Source of the DNA: Haliclona indistincta
Lineage: Eukaryota; Porifera; Demospongiae; Haplosclerida; Chalinidae
NCBI GenBank assembly: GCA_964017065.1
Contig: OZ024788.1
Span: 1,721,021 to 1,785,020 of the forward strand
Direction of reading: 5' to 3'
DNA: 64,000 nt
Below the pieces are notes generated by a model, which was given only the letters and a program-made list of their open reading frames with translations, was not told where the DNA came from and made no database searches. Shown piece by piece: positions 20,716 to 41,189 of this stretch. Position 1 is the stretch's first letter, and the number at the start of each line of letters is the position of its first letter. The position numbers and the translations under genes were made by a program.

Positions 20716-20947
20716 ACTTACAGAGTCCGGTCTTATCTCTAGGGCTGCTCTTGCTGTGAGCACTAGCTGCATCATTGAGGTAGCCATGTCGCTGTAGTTT
20801 ATTCGCTAGCCCAATGTAACCGATGTCTTTGTTCTCATTTGGAGCAAATGAATCGCTCTACGCAGACACTCGATAGTGTTCAAACCATCTCCGATTGATC
20901 GCCAGTAGAGAGAAGCAAGGTTGAACAGAGCCCAGTGAGAACCATGC

Positions 20948-21050
20948 TAGGAGAGAGAGAGAGGGAGGGATGGAGGGAGGGGAAAGGGAGGGAGGGAAAA
21001 GGGAGGGAGGGAGGGAAAAGGGAGGGGGAGGGAGGGAGGGGAAGAGAGAG
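20948..21050. repeat. GGGA/GA microsatellite holding the TTC17 duplication junction
   Basis: A purine array directly after the copy-A exon 9 passes near 21050 into 'atttctaatggggacgtt'. That text matches the 3' flank of the duplicate at about 16065. The junction between copies therefore lies inside or at the edge of this microsatellite. Confidence 0.75.
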
Positions 21051-21196
21051 ATTTCTAATGGGGACGTTATAAATCCACTTGCTGCTTGAGCAAGATTGGC
21101 CATGAATGGCAGGTGCAAATACCGAAACATAGAAGAAACGTCAACATTATACATAGTGTTTAGGTACATACAAAAACATGTCAAATTTTTATCAGT

Positions 21197-23068
21197 CTAT
21201 GGTTTGTGATGTTCTTCTATCTGCTGTTGCAGCTGCTGTTGTTGCTGCTTCAGTTTGTGTTCTCCCAGCACTATCATGCAGCGAACGGTTCTAAGACGAT
21301 CAGCTGCTGGACCAAACTCCGGCTGGTGGTAGAGAACAACTTCATAGTAACCAGCAGCCTCGCGATAGTAGGCCTGAGAGAGAGAGAGAAAGAAGACTAG
21401 TAATATATAGCTAGTTTAATGTACCTGAGCTGCTAGTATGTTAGCCATTGTGAAGTGGTTCACTACCAGATTGGGAGAGGTCTGTGAATAAAACACAAAG
21501 AAACTCAAATTCAGGTTTAACTTCTCACTTACTCGCCTTATTATTCACTCTGTCACTCACTCAATCAATCACTCTCTCTCACTCACTCACTTACCCCTCA
21601 CTCCCTCTCTCTCACTCACTTACCCCCTCACTCCCTCTCTCTCTCACTCACTCATTCCCTCTCTCACCCGCTCACCTCAAGTGCCATCTGCATTGCAATG
21701 GCTGAGTCCTTATAGTAACCAGATCGATAGAGAACATTAGCAAGACTCACTAAAGCAACATCCTGCAGTGAATAAAAATACTACAGTCCTTATTCCATCA
21801 TCACTCTGTTCTCACCTTGTTAGTAGGTGAAGAGACTGATAGAGCAAGTTTGAGACACTTGATGGCTTGCTGGCCGTCACCAACTATCCTCCAGTAGAGA
21901 GCAGCGAGATTATAAAGAACCCAAGAGTTGTCATTCTAGGGAGAGAGGGAGGGAGGGAGAGAGGTAGAGGGAAAAAAAGATAAAACATTGGGTGAAAGAA
22001 GTGATTGATTTACCTTGTCCATTGTGAGTTTGATGCGTGTTGCTAGCTCCTCCAACGAACGATATGTTCCCTCTAACTTGCACAATACCTGAACACAAAA
22101 ATAAACAGTAAACAGCCCAGCATCGAACAATTGTCGTGAAAAGTCTGTATATGTAGCGTGTAGGGTTATGGGTGCTGTACTTTACCTCCTCCAGGCCTCT
22201 CTCGGCTATGTAGTTGACTAATGGTGGTCCAGTCATACCCTGCAGATAACACAAAGTCACACAGCAGTATCCACCTCCTTCTCTCTCCAACGCATAATAC
22301 CTCAAGATGCTCCAGTATATTCATCGAGGCTTCACTATCATTGGTATTCTCACAAAACGGCAGTAGAGAGTAATCCTCAACAGCTGAATTGAAGTCCACA
22401 TAATCAGAAATACTGTATTCATACACAGTTACGGTTGCTATGTATTCACGTTACTAGATTACTTACTTTATCTTCTTTGCAGTTACCGAGAGCCAAGTAC
22501 TTGTGAACACGATGTATCTTGAAGGCGGTTTCTGTTGACAGTCTTCAAGTGTCGGCCATGGGAGGTAATCAGGCCATTGCTTTCTCAACTCCTCTTCTCT
22601 GGCGCTCTCCTTCGCCATGAACTCCATCGTGTATCGAGGCTTCTTTGTCGGGGTGGAGGGAGGTGTTCGTTTAGTGGGCGTGTAAGTCTGCTTGGCTGGG
22701 GAGATCTCGGAAATAGCAGCACTGACGCTCCGAGCTAGTTTACGAGTGAGTTCAGCTAGGTCGTCACTTTTAGGTGAATTCTTGGATTTCAGAGCTATGG
22801 AGTTAGTCTCCTTCATCCTGTCGTCAGCAGCTTTGAGCTGTAGTGAGTGAGACGGTGAAATATTCTCTCTCTCAGAGCGCCCATCATTCTCTCTCATCCT
22901 GCGCTGAGCAATAGCTAGTTTAGTGAGGAAGGCAACCGATTCATCTCCCAGTACTGCAGCATCGCTGTGATCAGATACACGAGAGCTCACTGCCTCACGG
23001 ACAGCCTCTGGTGTGACCTGCCCTCCACTCTCTTTCAACATTTCCTGCTCAGCTATCAACAGTTGTTG
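21197..23068 (-). CDS. TTC17: TTC17, exons 11-18 (C-terminal part, main copy)
   Basis: Exons on the minus strand: 22467-23068, 22301-22412, 22186-22239, 22014-22088, 21816-21935, 21676-21762, 21425-21481 and 21197-21373 (stop 21197-21199). They encode the segment with WPTLEDCQ and STWLSVTAKKI, matching the vertebrate TTC17 region before its last TPR block, then an EHLE motif. TPR repeats follow (WVLYNLAALYWRIVG, DVALVSLANVLYRSGYY, YYEVVLYHQPEFGPAADRL). The protein ends in a Gln-rich coil. Joined to exons 1-10 all phases close and the reconstructed product is 1307 residues, a little longer than vertebrate TTC17. Family knowledge links TTC17 to actin organisation and ciliogenesis. Confidence 0.88.
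21540..21670. repeat. Intronic TCAC/CTCC microsatellite in main-copy TTC17
   Basis: An 'actcactcact' and 'ccctctctct' array in the intron between exons 17 and 16. It corresponds to 16560-16712 in the duplicate but differs in length and composition. Confidence 0.8.
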
Positions 23069-24438
23069 CTAGTAGATAAGGAAAACTATTACATAAATAG
23101 AGTTTAGGATTATGGTGCTGTACATTGTATAAGTATTTGCATTAGTATGGCAGCGCCTCAATATTTAGAGTCAAGTAAAAAATATCGTGGAATCAGATTT
23201 TCAAGGTAGGTGCATACAAGCAATCGCCGTTCATGCTGCGTTCATGTGTATTTTTATAACGATAGGACAATTGAACAACTCTGATCTACGTCTAGTCAGG
23301 TACTAGCTAGTCTAGCTATGGGACCTCTTCATCAACGCAAATGAAAAGGTGAAACGGTAATGATAAGACTTGCAGCGCGTTGAAATAAGACAATTTTTTT
23401 GACATGCTGCACTTGTCATCTTCTATAGAGGGTCTTAAAGTTGGCACAAGCATGCAGAAAATCTTATTCACAAATCATTGATGCAGAACATCAAACAATG
23501 CATACACTTGTACAAATCAGTAACCACTGTACAAACCACACTAGTGCATATTATCATAAAGTAGGCACTGAAACTGTTTTAATTTTTACTGTCAGACACC
23601 GTTCCTCAGTCGCATGTCGCCACCTTCAACAGCTATGTCACTACCATCAACACAATAAATACACTTAACCATTGCGAATAGTCAGTGATTATAGTGTGAC
23701 ACTGTCGACTAACTGTGTGAAATGAACTCACAATGAATGACAAATAGCTATATTCTATTATGAAGCACGACTGCTTGCTGGGTGCAGTTTTGGTTGAGAG
23801 ATATGGTATACACTACACCAATCATTCATAGGACGGTATTGTTGTTTGATGGTGTTTAAGTCTTAAGGTGTGTGTGTGTGTGTGTGTCCCCCGGTCGAAG
23901 TCCAACCCCTCCTCAAAGTGGTGTCCGGGTGTTATCACGTGTGACGACTAGTATGTCTGTGAGCTCAGGGTACCGATCGATCGCGCCACTCGCAACATCC
24001 CTCACACATTCCTTTGCAGAGGATTTGCATACCTCCCGGAAGGGTATCGTAGGGCAAATCAAGAACCTTGTCTCTCCCCCTAGCGGGGGCTGCGTGACTG
24101 TTTATTGGCAGCAGAAAGAAAGGTGTGTGTGTGTGAAAGATAATCTTTACTATAATGTAACAGATTCCCAACCATTTTTAAATTATGTACTGATTATGTA
24201 CTGTTAAATATGAGGTTCCTCGTAACTATAAATAGATTGGGAGATCTGTTAAAAATATTTCCGTACTCTAACAAAATAACTCAAATTGCAAACAATCGAA
24301 ATTTCTTGACCTGTTACAAGCAAGTCACTAGTTATGGTACAAAGTAATGTATACCATTCTACAGGTAGACACTAGTCTACACACTACACTACTGAGTCAC
24401 ACTATATTTTTAGAGTGGGCGGGGCTGATACCACCAGT
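23069..24438. other. TTC17 intron 10 between exon 11 and the nested propeller gene
   Basis: No gene supported. A short (gt)n run lies at 23868-23890. A GC-richer segment at 23890-24110 carries 'ccccctagcgggggc', a small perfect hairpin. The frame at 23872-24207 has no recognisable protein features. Confidence 0.55.
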
Positions 24439-25287
24439 TTAGAGCATGTAGGTTCCATCTCCATAATTAGTAGCCAATAGATATCCACACTTGTATCCCA
24501 TGGCGACATCAGTGAGATCAGCGAACCCTGTGATCCTGTTCGTCAGTAAATTTTTGTAGTCATAGATCATTATCCGACTTCCACTACGATCAGCCAAGAT
24601 GGAATATGTCTCATTGTCAACGGTCAGACCATCGAGACCGCTGACTTCAGGGTAAGAGATTTGACTAACTTTATTACCTTTGGGGGTATAAATCCCCACA
24701 ATCCTGTCACCTCCATATGCAACACGTACTTGTCCTTGAGGATCTATAGCTACTCCACGAGAATCACCAGTGGTTTCAAATTGAAAAAGAAAATTTCCTG
24801 TTGAGGTGTCATATGTACGAACTATTCTCTGAAATTCAACGGACACGTAAAGCCGAGTATCTTTTGCTGCCATATAAATGAAATTATATGGACCAGTTGC
24901 AAAGACCTTCTCAAAGACACCTTCTGAGGTGAATTGCAGAATTCGTTGCAATCTTGTTGCAGAGATGAACAGTTTAGACCCAACGAATGCACACCCACAG
25001 CTATAGGTTCGGTGTTCTGATGGTATCTCGATCGTCTTCGTGATCCAGCCACAGGTGTTGAAGATAAAGATTTGCGGTTTAGGCTCGAAGTAAGTTATAA
25101 CAAATTCTCCATTGACTGGATTGACACAGGCAGCATGCGAGTTGGTCAGACCAGGCTGCAACAGCCGTGACTTTGGTGTCTTGGTACTCATTCTAGCATA
25201 ATTAGCTTGACAGTTAAACTCTACAGCAGACACGGACAGTGCCAGCATGACACAACCAGCCAGAGCAAGAAGTAAAGTAGAACCCAT
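24439..25287 (-). CDS. Secreted beta-propeller (NHL/SMP-30-like) protein, copy B
   Basis: 282 residues, single exon. I chose the ATG at 25287 (MGSTLLLALAGCVMLALSVSA) because it starts the signal peptide. The longer in-frame start 87 bases upstream would put the TATA box inside the coding sequence. The layout matches copy A: NCQANY, NTCGW, SCGCAF, then blades with GVAIDPQGQVRVA, GLDGLTVDNETYSIL and DVAMGYKCGYLLATN. It is nested on the same strand within TTC17 intron 10. A third, gap-truncated copy at 30202-30433 matches this one where it can be compared. Confidence 0.85.
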   Translation of the reverse strand: MGSTLLLALAGCVMLALSVSAVEFNCQANYARMSTKTPKSRLLQPGLTNSHAACVNPVNGEFVITYFEPKPQIFIFNTCGWITKTIEIPSEHRTYSCGCAFVGSKLFISATRLQRILQFTSEGVFEKVFATGPYNFIYMAAKDTRLYVSVEFQRIVRTYDTSTGNFLFQFETTGDSRGVAIDPQGQVRVAYGGDRIVGIYTPKGNKVSQISYPEVSGLDGLTVDNETYSILADRSGSRIMIYDYKNLLTNRITGFADLTDVAMGYKCGYLLATNYGDGTYML

Positions 25288-25328
25288 CGTTGAAAGTGAG
25301 CAGTGAATAAATGTTTGAAATAGGCAGT

Positions 25329-25336
25329 CTTTTATA
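25329..25336 (-). promoter_or_regulatory. TATA box (TATAAAAG) of propeller gene copy B
   Basis: TATAAAAG on the minus strand, 42 bp upstream of the ATG at 25287, identical in placement to copies A and C. Confidence 0.75.
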
Positions 25337-25880
25337 CAACTAGTCAGAGGAACAGATAACCTGATGTCATCCACACTAAACTGTGTATAGTGAAGATGAC
25401 ATAGTTCCTCAGTCCCATGTCGATACCTTCAACAGCTATGTCACTATCATCAACACAATGTAGACACTCAACCATTGTGAATAGTCAATACCTACAACAT
25501 GTTTAGCGTAACACTGTCACTGTCAACTGAAGTCATTTTATGTGAACATGTCAACTGACGATGGAATGATGTGACAAAGAGCCATCTTCTATAATAATAA
25601 TAGCCATACTACTTGCTAGGCCTAATGGCTGCATATCTGTGAATGTGCATATGGTATGTGTGTCTATGTGTTTGTCTGTCTGTCTGTCTGTCTGCGTGCG
25701 TCATCATCATCATCGGGGCATACAATAGCTCGCAACATCACACATTTTAAAATCAGGCTGTGTAAATGTGCTTAGCTCTACTATAACGTCTGAATAAAAG
25801 TACATGACAATAAATTATTCTAAACGTGCATTCAACTGGACCCTTTGTGAAGCCATACTACATGTGCTAATGTGAGGTAC

Positions 25881-30001
<4,121 letters not shown>

Positions 30002-30201
30002 NNNNNNNNNNNNNNNNNNNNNNNNNNNNNNNNNNNNNNNNNNNNNNNNNNNNNNNNNNNNNNNNNNNNNNNNNNNNNNNNNNNNNNNNNNNNNNNNNNN
30101 NNNNNNNNNNNNNNNNNNNNNNNNNNNNNNNNNNNNNNNNNNNNNNNNNNNNNNNNNNNNNNNNNNNNNNNNNNNNNNNNNNNNNNNNNNNNNNNNNNNN
30201 N
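30002..30201. other. Assembly gap of 200 Ns
   Basis: Exactly 200 unknown bases. Sequence ending at 30001 matches sequence ending at 35249, and sequence starting at 30202 matches sequence starting at 25056. The two contig ends therefore overlap by about 5 kb instead of being separated. Confidence 0.97.
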
Positions 30202-30433
30202 TGTTGAAGATAAAGATTTGCGGTTTAGGCTCGAAGTAAGTTATAACAAATTCTCCATTGACTGGATTGACACAGGCAGCATGCGAGTTGGTCAGACCAG
30301 GCTGCAACAGCCGTGACTTTGGTGTCTTGGTACTCATTCTAGCATAATTAGCTTGACAGTTAAACTCTACAGCAGACACGGACAGTGCCAGCATGACACA
30401 ACCAGCCAGAGCAAGAAGTAAAGTAGAACCCAT
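30202..30433 (-). CDS. Secreted beta-propeller gene, third copy truncated by the gap
   Basis: Only the first ~77 codons are present (ATG at 30433). They match copy B through the NTCGW region, where the sequence enters the gap. Upstream TATA box at 30475-30482. Probably the same gene as copy B represented twice. Confidence 0.75.
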
Positions 30434-30474
30434 CGTTGAAAGTGAGCAGTGAATAAATGTTTGAAATAGGCAGT

Positions 30475-30482
30475 CTTTTATA
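30475..30482 (-). promoter_or_regulatory. TATA box of the gap-truncated propeller copy
   Basis: TATAAAAG on the minus strand, 42 bp before the ATG at 30433, same context as copies A and B. Confidence 0.7.
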
Positions 30483-31026
30483 CAACTAGTCAGAGGAACA
30501 GATAACCTGATGTCATCCACACTAAACTGTGTATAGTGAAGATGACATAGTTCCTCAGTCCCATGTCGATACCTTCAACAGCTATGTCACTATCATCAAC
30601 ACAATGTAGACACTCAACCATTGTGAATAGTCAATACCTACAACATGTTTAGCGTAACACTGTCACTGTCAACTGAAGTCATTTTATGTGAACATGTCAA
30701 CTGACGATGGAATGATGTGACAAAGAGCCATCTTCTATAATAATAATAGCCATACTACTTGCTAGGCCTAATGGCTGCATATCTGTGAATGTGCATATGG
30801 TATGTGTGTCTATGTGTTTGTCTGTCTGTCTGTCTGTCTGCGTGCGTCATCATCATCATCGGGGCATACAATAGCTCGCAACATCACACATTTTAAAATC
30901 AGGCTGTGTAAATGTGCTTAGCTCTACTATAACGTCTGAATAAAAGTACATGACAATAAATTATTCTAAACGTGCATTCAACTGGACCCTTTGTGAAGCC
31001 ATACTACATGTGCTAATGTGAGGTAC

Positions 31027-36488
<5,462 letters not shown>

Positions 36489-36766
36489 GCTGCAAGTAGC
36501 GCCCACCTGCTGTGTGCATTGATAGGCGGGGCTGAAACACATAGGCGTGGTCGTGACGTCACCAGCGCCATGACTACACTCGATTTGTTTATCGCATGCA
36601 CATGCACGCGGCGAGACATGGGACGTCAAGATCTTGCTTGCCTTTCGCCCTCTTCGTTGCTGAACAAGACTTCTTCTATCTCTCAGCGCTTCTAAAACCC
36701 ACCACGAACGTGTAATAACTCTATCTCTCTGCTGACCAGCCCCGCCCATCTTTCCTGGAGAGCTGG
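36489..36766. promoter_or_regulatory. Shared divergent promoter region of TTC17 and the KIF6-like kinesin
   Basis: Only 278 bp separate the minus-strand TTC17 ATG (36488) and the plus-strand kinesin ATG (36767). It is GC-richer than its surroundings, with 'ggcggggc', 'cccgccc', 'tgacgtcac' (a full CRE palindrome at about 36554-36562) and 'gggacgtcaa', and no TATA box. This is typical of a bidirectional housekeeping or ciliary promoter. Regulation by CREB-type factors is inferred. Confidence 0.65.
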
Positions 36767-39700
36767 ATGCCTCGAATACGTGTCTACGCTCGTCTCCGAC
36801 CCAGCAGTCGTCGCTACGAGGGACTCGAAGTCAAAGGGACCAGAATGAAGATTGCCGTGGGTGACAAAAAGGCTGAAAAATTCTCCACAGGTCAGTACCA
36901 GGAGAAAGAATACAAGTTTCAGAAAATCTTTGGTGAGGAAGCAAGCCAAGATGAAGTGTATGAGCAAGTTGTGCATCACATGGTCGAGAGGTTCCTAGAG
37001 GGATACAATGGAACAGTTTTTGCGTATGGACAGACAGCATCCGGAAAGACATACACCATCGAAGGCAGCGCTAGGAGTTATGCAGAGAGAGGGATCATCC
37101 CACGAGCACTGTCTCACATTTATAGCTCACTGCAAGAGAGAGAGGAGGAGATATGCAATGTGCATATATCATTCATGGAGATCTATCAAGACACTGGATA
37201 TGACTTGCTGAATCCAGGAGGAAGAGGTGACTCACTAATGGTCACCCTACCAAAGGTATCCGCTCTCTCTCTCCCCCTCCCTCTCCCTTCCATCCACACT
37301 CACACTATTTCTCCCTCCCTCCCTACCATATGCTTTAATTTTCTCCCTTCCGCCTTCTGTTTTCAATCCTTCTATTCCCTGTTCCTACAGGTTAATATGA
37401 CTGAAAACAGCAATGGTGCCTGTACTGTTAAAAATCTTACTACTCATCTAGCGAGCACAGAGGAGGTTGCAATCAGCTTGCTTTTTCAAGTGAGTTAAAA
37501 AACTGGGGAAAATTGTTATTCTTTTCTTCTTCAGGGTTGTGCATGTCGTAGAGTATCAGAAACATCCATGAACAAGCGATCCTCACGGTCTCATGGTGTG
37601 TTTACTATTATGCTAACTAGCCAGAAGAGAGGATCTGAAGTACTGACAAGGTGAGTGTGAGTGGGTGAGTGAGCGAGTGGTTGGGTGGATGGGTGAGTGA
37701 ATGAATGAGTTACTGAGTTAGTGAATGAATGATTGAGTGAATGAATGAATGAATGAGTGAGTGAGTGAGTGAGTGAGTGAGTGAGTGAGTGAGTGAGTGA
37801 GTGGTGAGTAAGTGAGTGAGTGAGTGAGTGAGCGAGTGAGTGAGTAAGCGAGTGAGTGAGTTTGCTGTATTTCAAACCTTTACAGGTCGAAGCTACATCT
37901 TGTTGATCTAGCCGGTTCGGAGAGAGTTGCTAAAACAGGAGCTGATGGTCAGGTGTTACAAGAGGCGAAGTACATCAACCTATCCTTACACTGCCTGGAA
38001 CACGTGATAGTCATCCTTCAGCGACAGGCAATGAAAGAGAAAGGCATCGAGACGTCAGAATCCTCCACTTCCTCTTTGGACCTGAGCTCTAGGCCTGTTC
38101 TAGCATCAGCAGACAGAATTAGGCAAAGATCGGGTAACAGCATGCTGGATGAGCGAGGGAGGACACCTGACAGTGGATACAGAAGTGACAGCAGAGGAGG
38201 CTTTGTGCCTTATCGGAACTCCCTCCTCACGATGCTCCTTCGAGACAGTCTAGGAGGGAACTGCCTGACTGCGATGATAGCGACAGTGTCTGTAGAAGAG
38301 AGGAACATTATGGAGACCATTTCTACATGTCGATTTGCTCAGCGAGTTGCCTGCATCTCAAACAGAGCAATGTAAGAAGTAAAATGCACTATAGTACACT
38401 AAAAGTGAATCTGTTGCCTTGCAGGAAAAATGAAGAGCTCGACGACAAAGCTGTCATCAAAAAGTTGAAGCTGAAGATCGAAGAGTTACAAACCGAGATT
38501 TTTTTGCTCAGGCAAGGTTCCAGCTCATCTGTCAGTCAACAGGTAAATAATTCATATTTGACTACAAAGGCAAATTCATGTGCTTGGTAATTTTGATTTG
38601 CAGAGTTCGTCATCGGCAGTTAGTACAGTAGAACCATTGAAACCAGATGACAAGAAACTGTGTCATCAGATACTGTATGATTTTCTTCACGGAAAAACCA
38701 GCAATCCTGTGGATGCAGGTACAGCACACATACGAGTACACAATTTTTATGTTCACTAGTAGAAGCTTATCCGAAATCAAATTTAAAATCCTATTGTGTT
38801 TCCCCTAACTACTTACAATTATTAATTTTTATTTATAGGTATTGACACACCTAGCAAATTCCAGGAATGCTTGTCTATTCTCAGAGAGATTGTTTTACGC
38901 ACCATTCAAGCAACAAGGACAGCCTCTCAACCTGCTCCATCACCTCAAAAGCAATCATCCACTCCAGTAAAAGAGACACGGCACTCATCACCCGCACAGC
39001 AAACATCACCCGGCAAGAAGCAGCAGAGCAAAAGCACAGCTGAGAAACTTGAAGGACACAAACAGACGGGGCAAGCAACTGTTCAGTCTCTCTCTCCAAT
39101 TCCTCGCTCACAGCTAAGCAGTGGATTCGTCAGTCTAAAGGACGAGGAAGCTACCCTTCAGCAGCAACCTCACTCACCTTCACAGAGTCTTAGTAAAACA
39201 AACCCAACTCAAGCTACTCATAAGATAAACAAGGAGCTAAAATTACGAACAAAATCAGTTTCTCCTGTTCGTGTCACCGATGGGTCTCCGCCAGGCAGAG
39301 TGGTTGCATCAGCAGCAGCAGCAGGTCCACAAACTAGCACTGGTCCTCTTAAACCAGTCACTGCAGGCAAGACTAACTCAACTCCTGTCACAAGACAGAG
39401 CAAGGATGAGTTGAACACTTCTCAGGGACTGAGGGATCAACTGGAGGTGCTCAGCCTGAAAGTCAAAGAGGAGAATTTGAGGTACATGTAAATACAGCGA
39501 ATTACACTTCTGTTTGAAAGCTATGTGTAGCATAATGGTGTAGAACTGTGTATAATGCAAATTTGTTCTAATAATGTGCTTGTTTGATTCTATAGGAGAG
39601 ATATCACAATGGTGGATGAGCAACTAGCTTTGCAGCATGCCAAGGTGCTGCAAATGGAGCAGAAAGGAACAACAGATCAAGAGCAGCTCCTCGCTGAGAA

Positions 39701-40663
39701 AATAGCTGAGAAACAGCTGAAAATAAAACAGGTACACTAGCTGTACATAACGGAGCTAATGAATTTTTAAATTTTATTTTCATTTCTGTACAGACGAGAT
39801 TAAGCCAGCAACTGGTTAATGTTGAGCATCATCAGAAATTACAGCATTTCACTGCACCAGGATCGAAATCTCCAACTACATGTAACACTGCAAAATTTCC
39901 AGTGAATACCATTGCACCATCTCAACAACAACCATCACACCCTACAGCAGTAAAAACTGCATCAGCAGTTGTTGAAAGCAAATCAATGAAGGTTTGTTAC
40001 TTATTCCGTACATTATCAACACTATAGTTGTGAATTTGTCCCTTTCCAGGACGATATTGAAGAACTGCGGCTGTTAGAGATGGAAAAACAGCTAGAGTTG
40101 AAGGAGGCGGCTACCAGGAGACGCCTGATGACTCTCAAACAGCAGCTGCAGAATGACGCCAATGCATCAACCGCAGAGCAGACCAGCTCACTCCAATCAC
40201 CAGCAGCGACAAGACTAGCAAAAATGAGCCCACCCAAGAAAACTAAGATCAGACAGGTTCGTACATTATGCATATCTTTCAATAAAACTGAGTCTTAATT
40301 TCATTGTAGGACCCTTTCACACACAATTCAGCAAATTCCTCTCTTGTTCAACAATTAGTTCAAAACTCACCTGTTCTGACTGCTTCGATTCCAAAATCCT
40401 CTCCCCGAACTGATTATAGAATCGCACCTTCATCACAAGCTCCCAGAGCACAATTTGCATCACAGAATGAGGGTGGTTCTAATGCAGCTGAAGTGGAAGA
40501 GGCCATCAACAGCACCGTAATGGGACCGGAGTTGAACTACATGACTGCTCTGAAGCGCCAGAAAGCTCGAGTTACCAAGATGAGGCAGTGTATGACAGCA
40601 GCCAGCATCATTCAGAGAGCATGGCGGAGACACAAGACCAGAACAAAACTAAACTACTTTTAA
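36767..40663 (+). CDS. KIF6: Kinesin-9 family motor, KIF6-like
   Basis: Eleven coding exons: 36767-37255, 37391-37489, 37535-37650, 37886-38371, 38425-38542, 38604-38718, 38839-39481, 39596-39731, 39794-39991, 40050-40256 and 40310-40663, giving 986 residues with consistent phases. The motor domain is N-terminal: P-loop AYGQTASGKT, switch I-like NKRSSRSHGVF, switch II LVDLAGSERVAKTG, then YINLSLHCLEHV and VPYRNSLLTMLLRDSLGGN. Wording around these motifs is closest to KIF6. A ~50-residue Ser/Arg-rich insertion precedes VPYRNS. Coiled-coil segments and a long Ser/Pro/Thr-rich tail follow, ending in an IQ motif (AASIIQRAWRRHKTR). KIF6/KIF9 kinesins act on ciliary or axonemal microtubules. The last exon stops early compared with its duplicate at 50372-50590. 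Confidence 0.9.
37651..37862 (+). repeat. (GTGAGTGA)n microsatellite starting at a kinesin 5' splice site
   Basis: Intron 3 opens exactly at the donor with 'gtgagtgtgagtgggtgag' and continues as GTGAGTGA repeats for ~200 bp, so the consensus donor hexamer GTGAGT recurs dozens of times after the true site. Confidence 0.9.
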
Positions 40664-41189
40664 AAACAGACAATAATGTTGTAACAGTGTATTATAATCA
40701 TGAGTTCTTGTCATGGCTTCAAGAAATTACAGACAAAATAAACTTTTCTCAGTGATGGTAGACACATGTTGGCTTCTATAGACAAGCAGGATGGATAAGA
40801 TTATTCATGACAATGCATTTGTGCTCTTGCTTATTATTCAAGTTTGCCGTGTGTGCATACGTCACTGAATTATCTGACCAACCACACCTCTTCAATAACA
40901 CAAATCTGAGTGCTGTAACTACCATTCAAGCATGAAAAAACAATTTTGACATTACAGATGAAAAATTAAATACTTTATTATGTAATAAATTATGAAAATA
41001 AATTAGTTAATACTTCATGAAAAGGATAACTTAGAAGTATTGCATATGCATGCACATGGATTGCATGATGGATGAGTGTGCGATTAACTATGAAACTGCT
41101 CGAAATGGTTTTGCCAAGAAGATACAGACATTCATCATGTGTAGTGTAGGACCTCTCTATGGGTTCCTGTGTTGATTCTGGAATGCTTA
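40664..41189. other. 3' flank of the kinesin gene (template of later duplications)
   Basis: Contains sequence matching the final codons of the duplicate at 50372-50590 (here after the stop), an AATAAA near 40736, and text repeated near 50590-50950 and, in reduced form, at 58220-58500. No separate gene seen. Confidence 0.6.

Larger units (their letters stand above)
16233..20946 (-). pseudogene. TTC17 3'-half tandem duplicate (exons 9-18), broken
   Basis: Exons equivalent to TTC17 exons 9-18 are present in order on the minus strand: 20722-20946, 20316-20495, 17513-18114, 17347-17458, 17230-17283, 17054-17128, 16859-16978, 16719-16805, 16466-16522 and 16233-16409, all with intact splice borders. 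The equivalent of exon 9 carries a 1-base deletion (about 20847) and a 4-base insertion (about 20766) against the other copies. Read in frame it reaches a TAG stop between the two lesions. No exons 1-8 precede it: upstream it joins directly to the 3' end of the other copy near 21050. The remaining exons stay open and very similar to the main copy, so the duplication is young. Transcription from a cryptic promoter cannot be excluded. Confidence 0.85.

Noticed and set aside
23872..24207. Possible small gene in TTC17 intron 10
   Set aside because: No recognisable domain, no splice logic, and no counterpart in the other duplicate; starts in a GT repeat.
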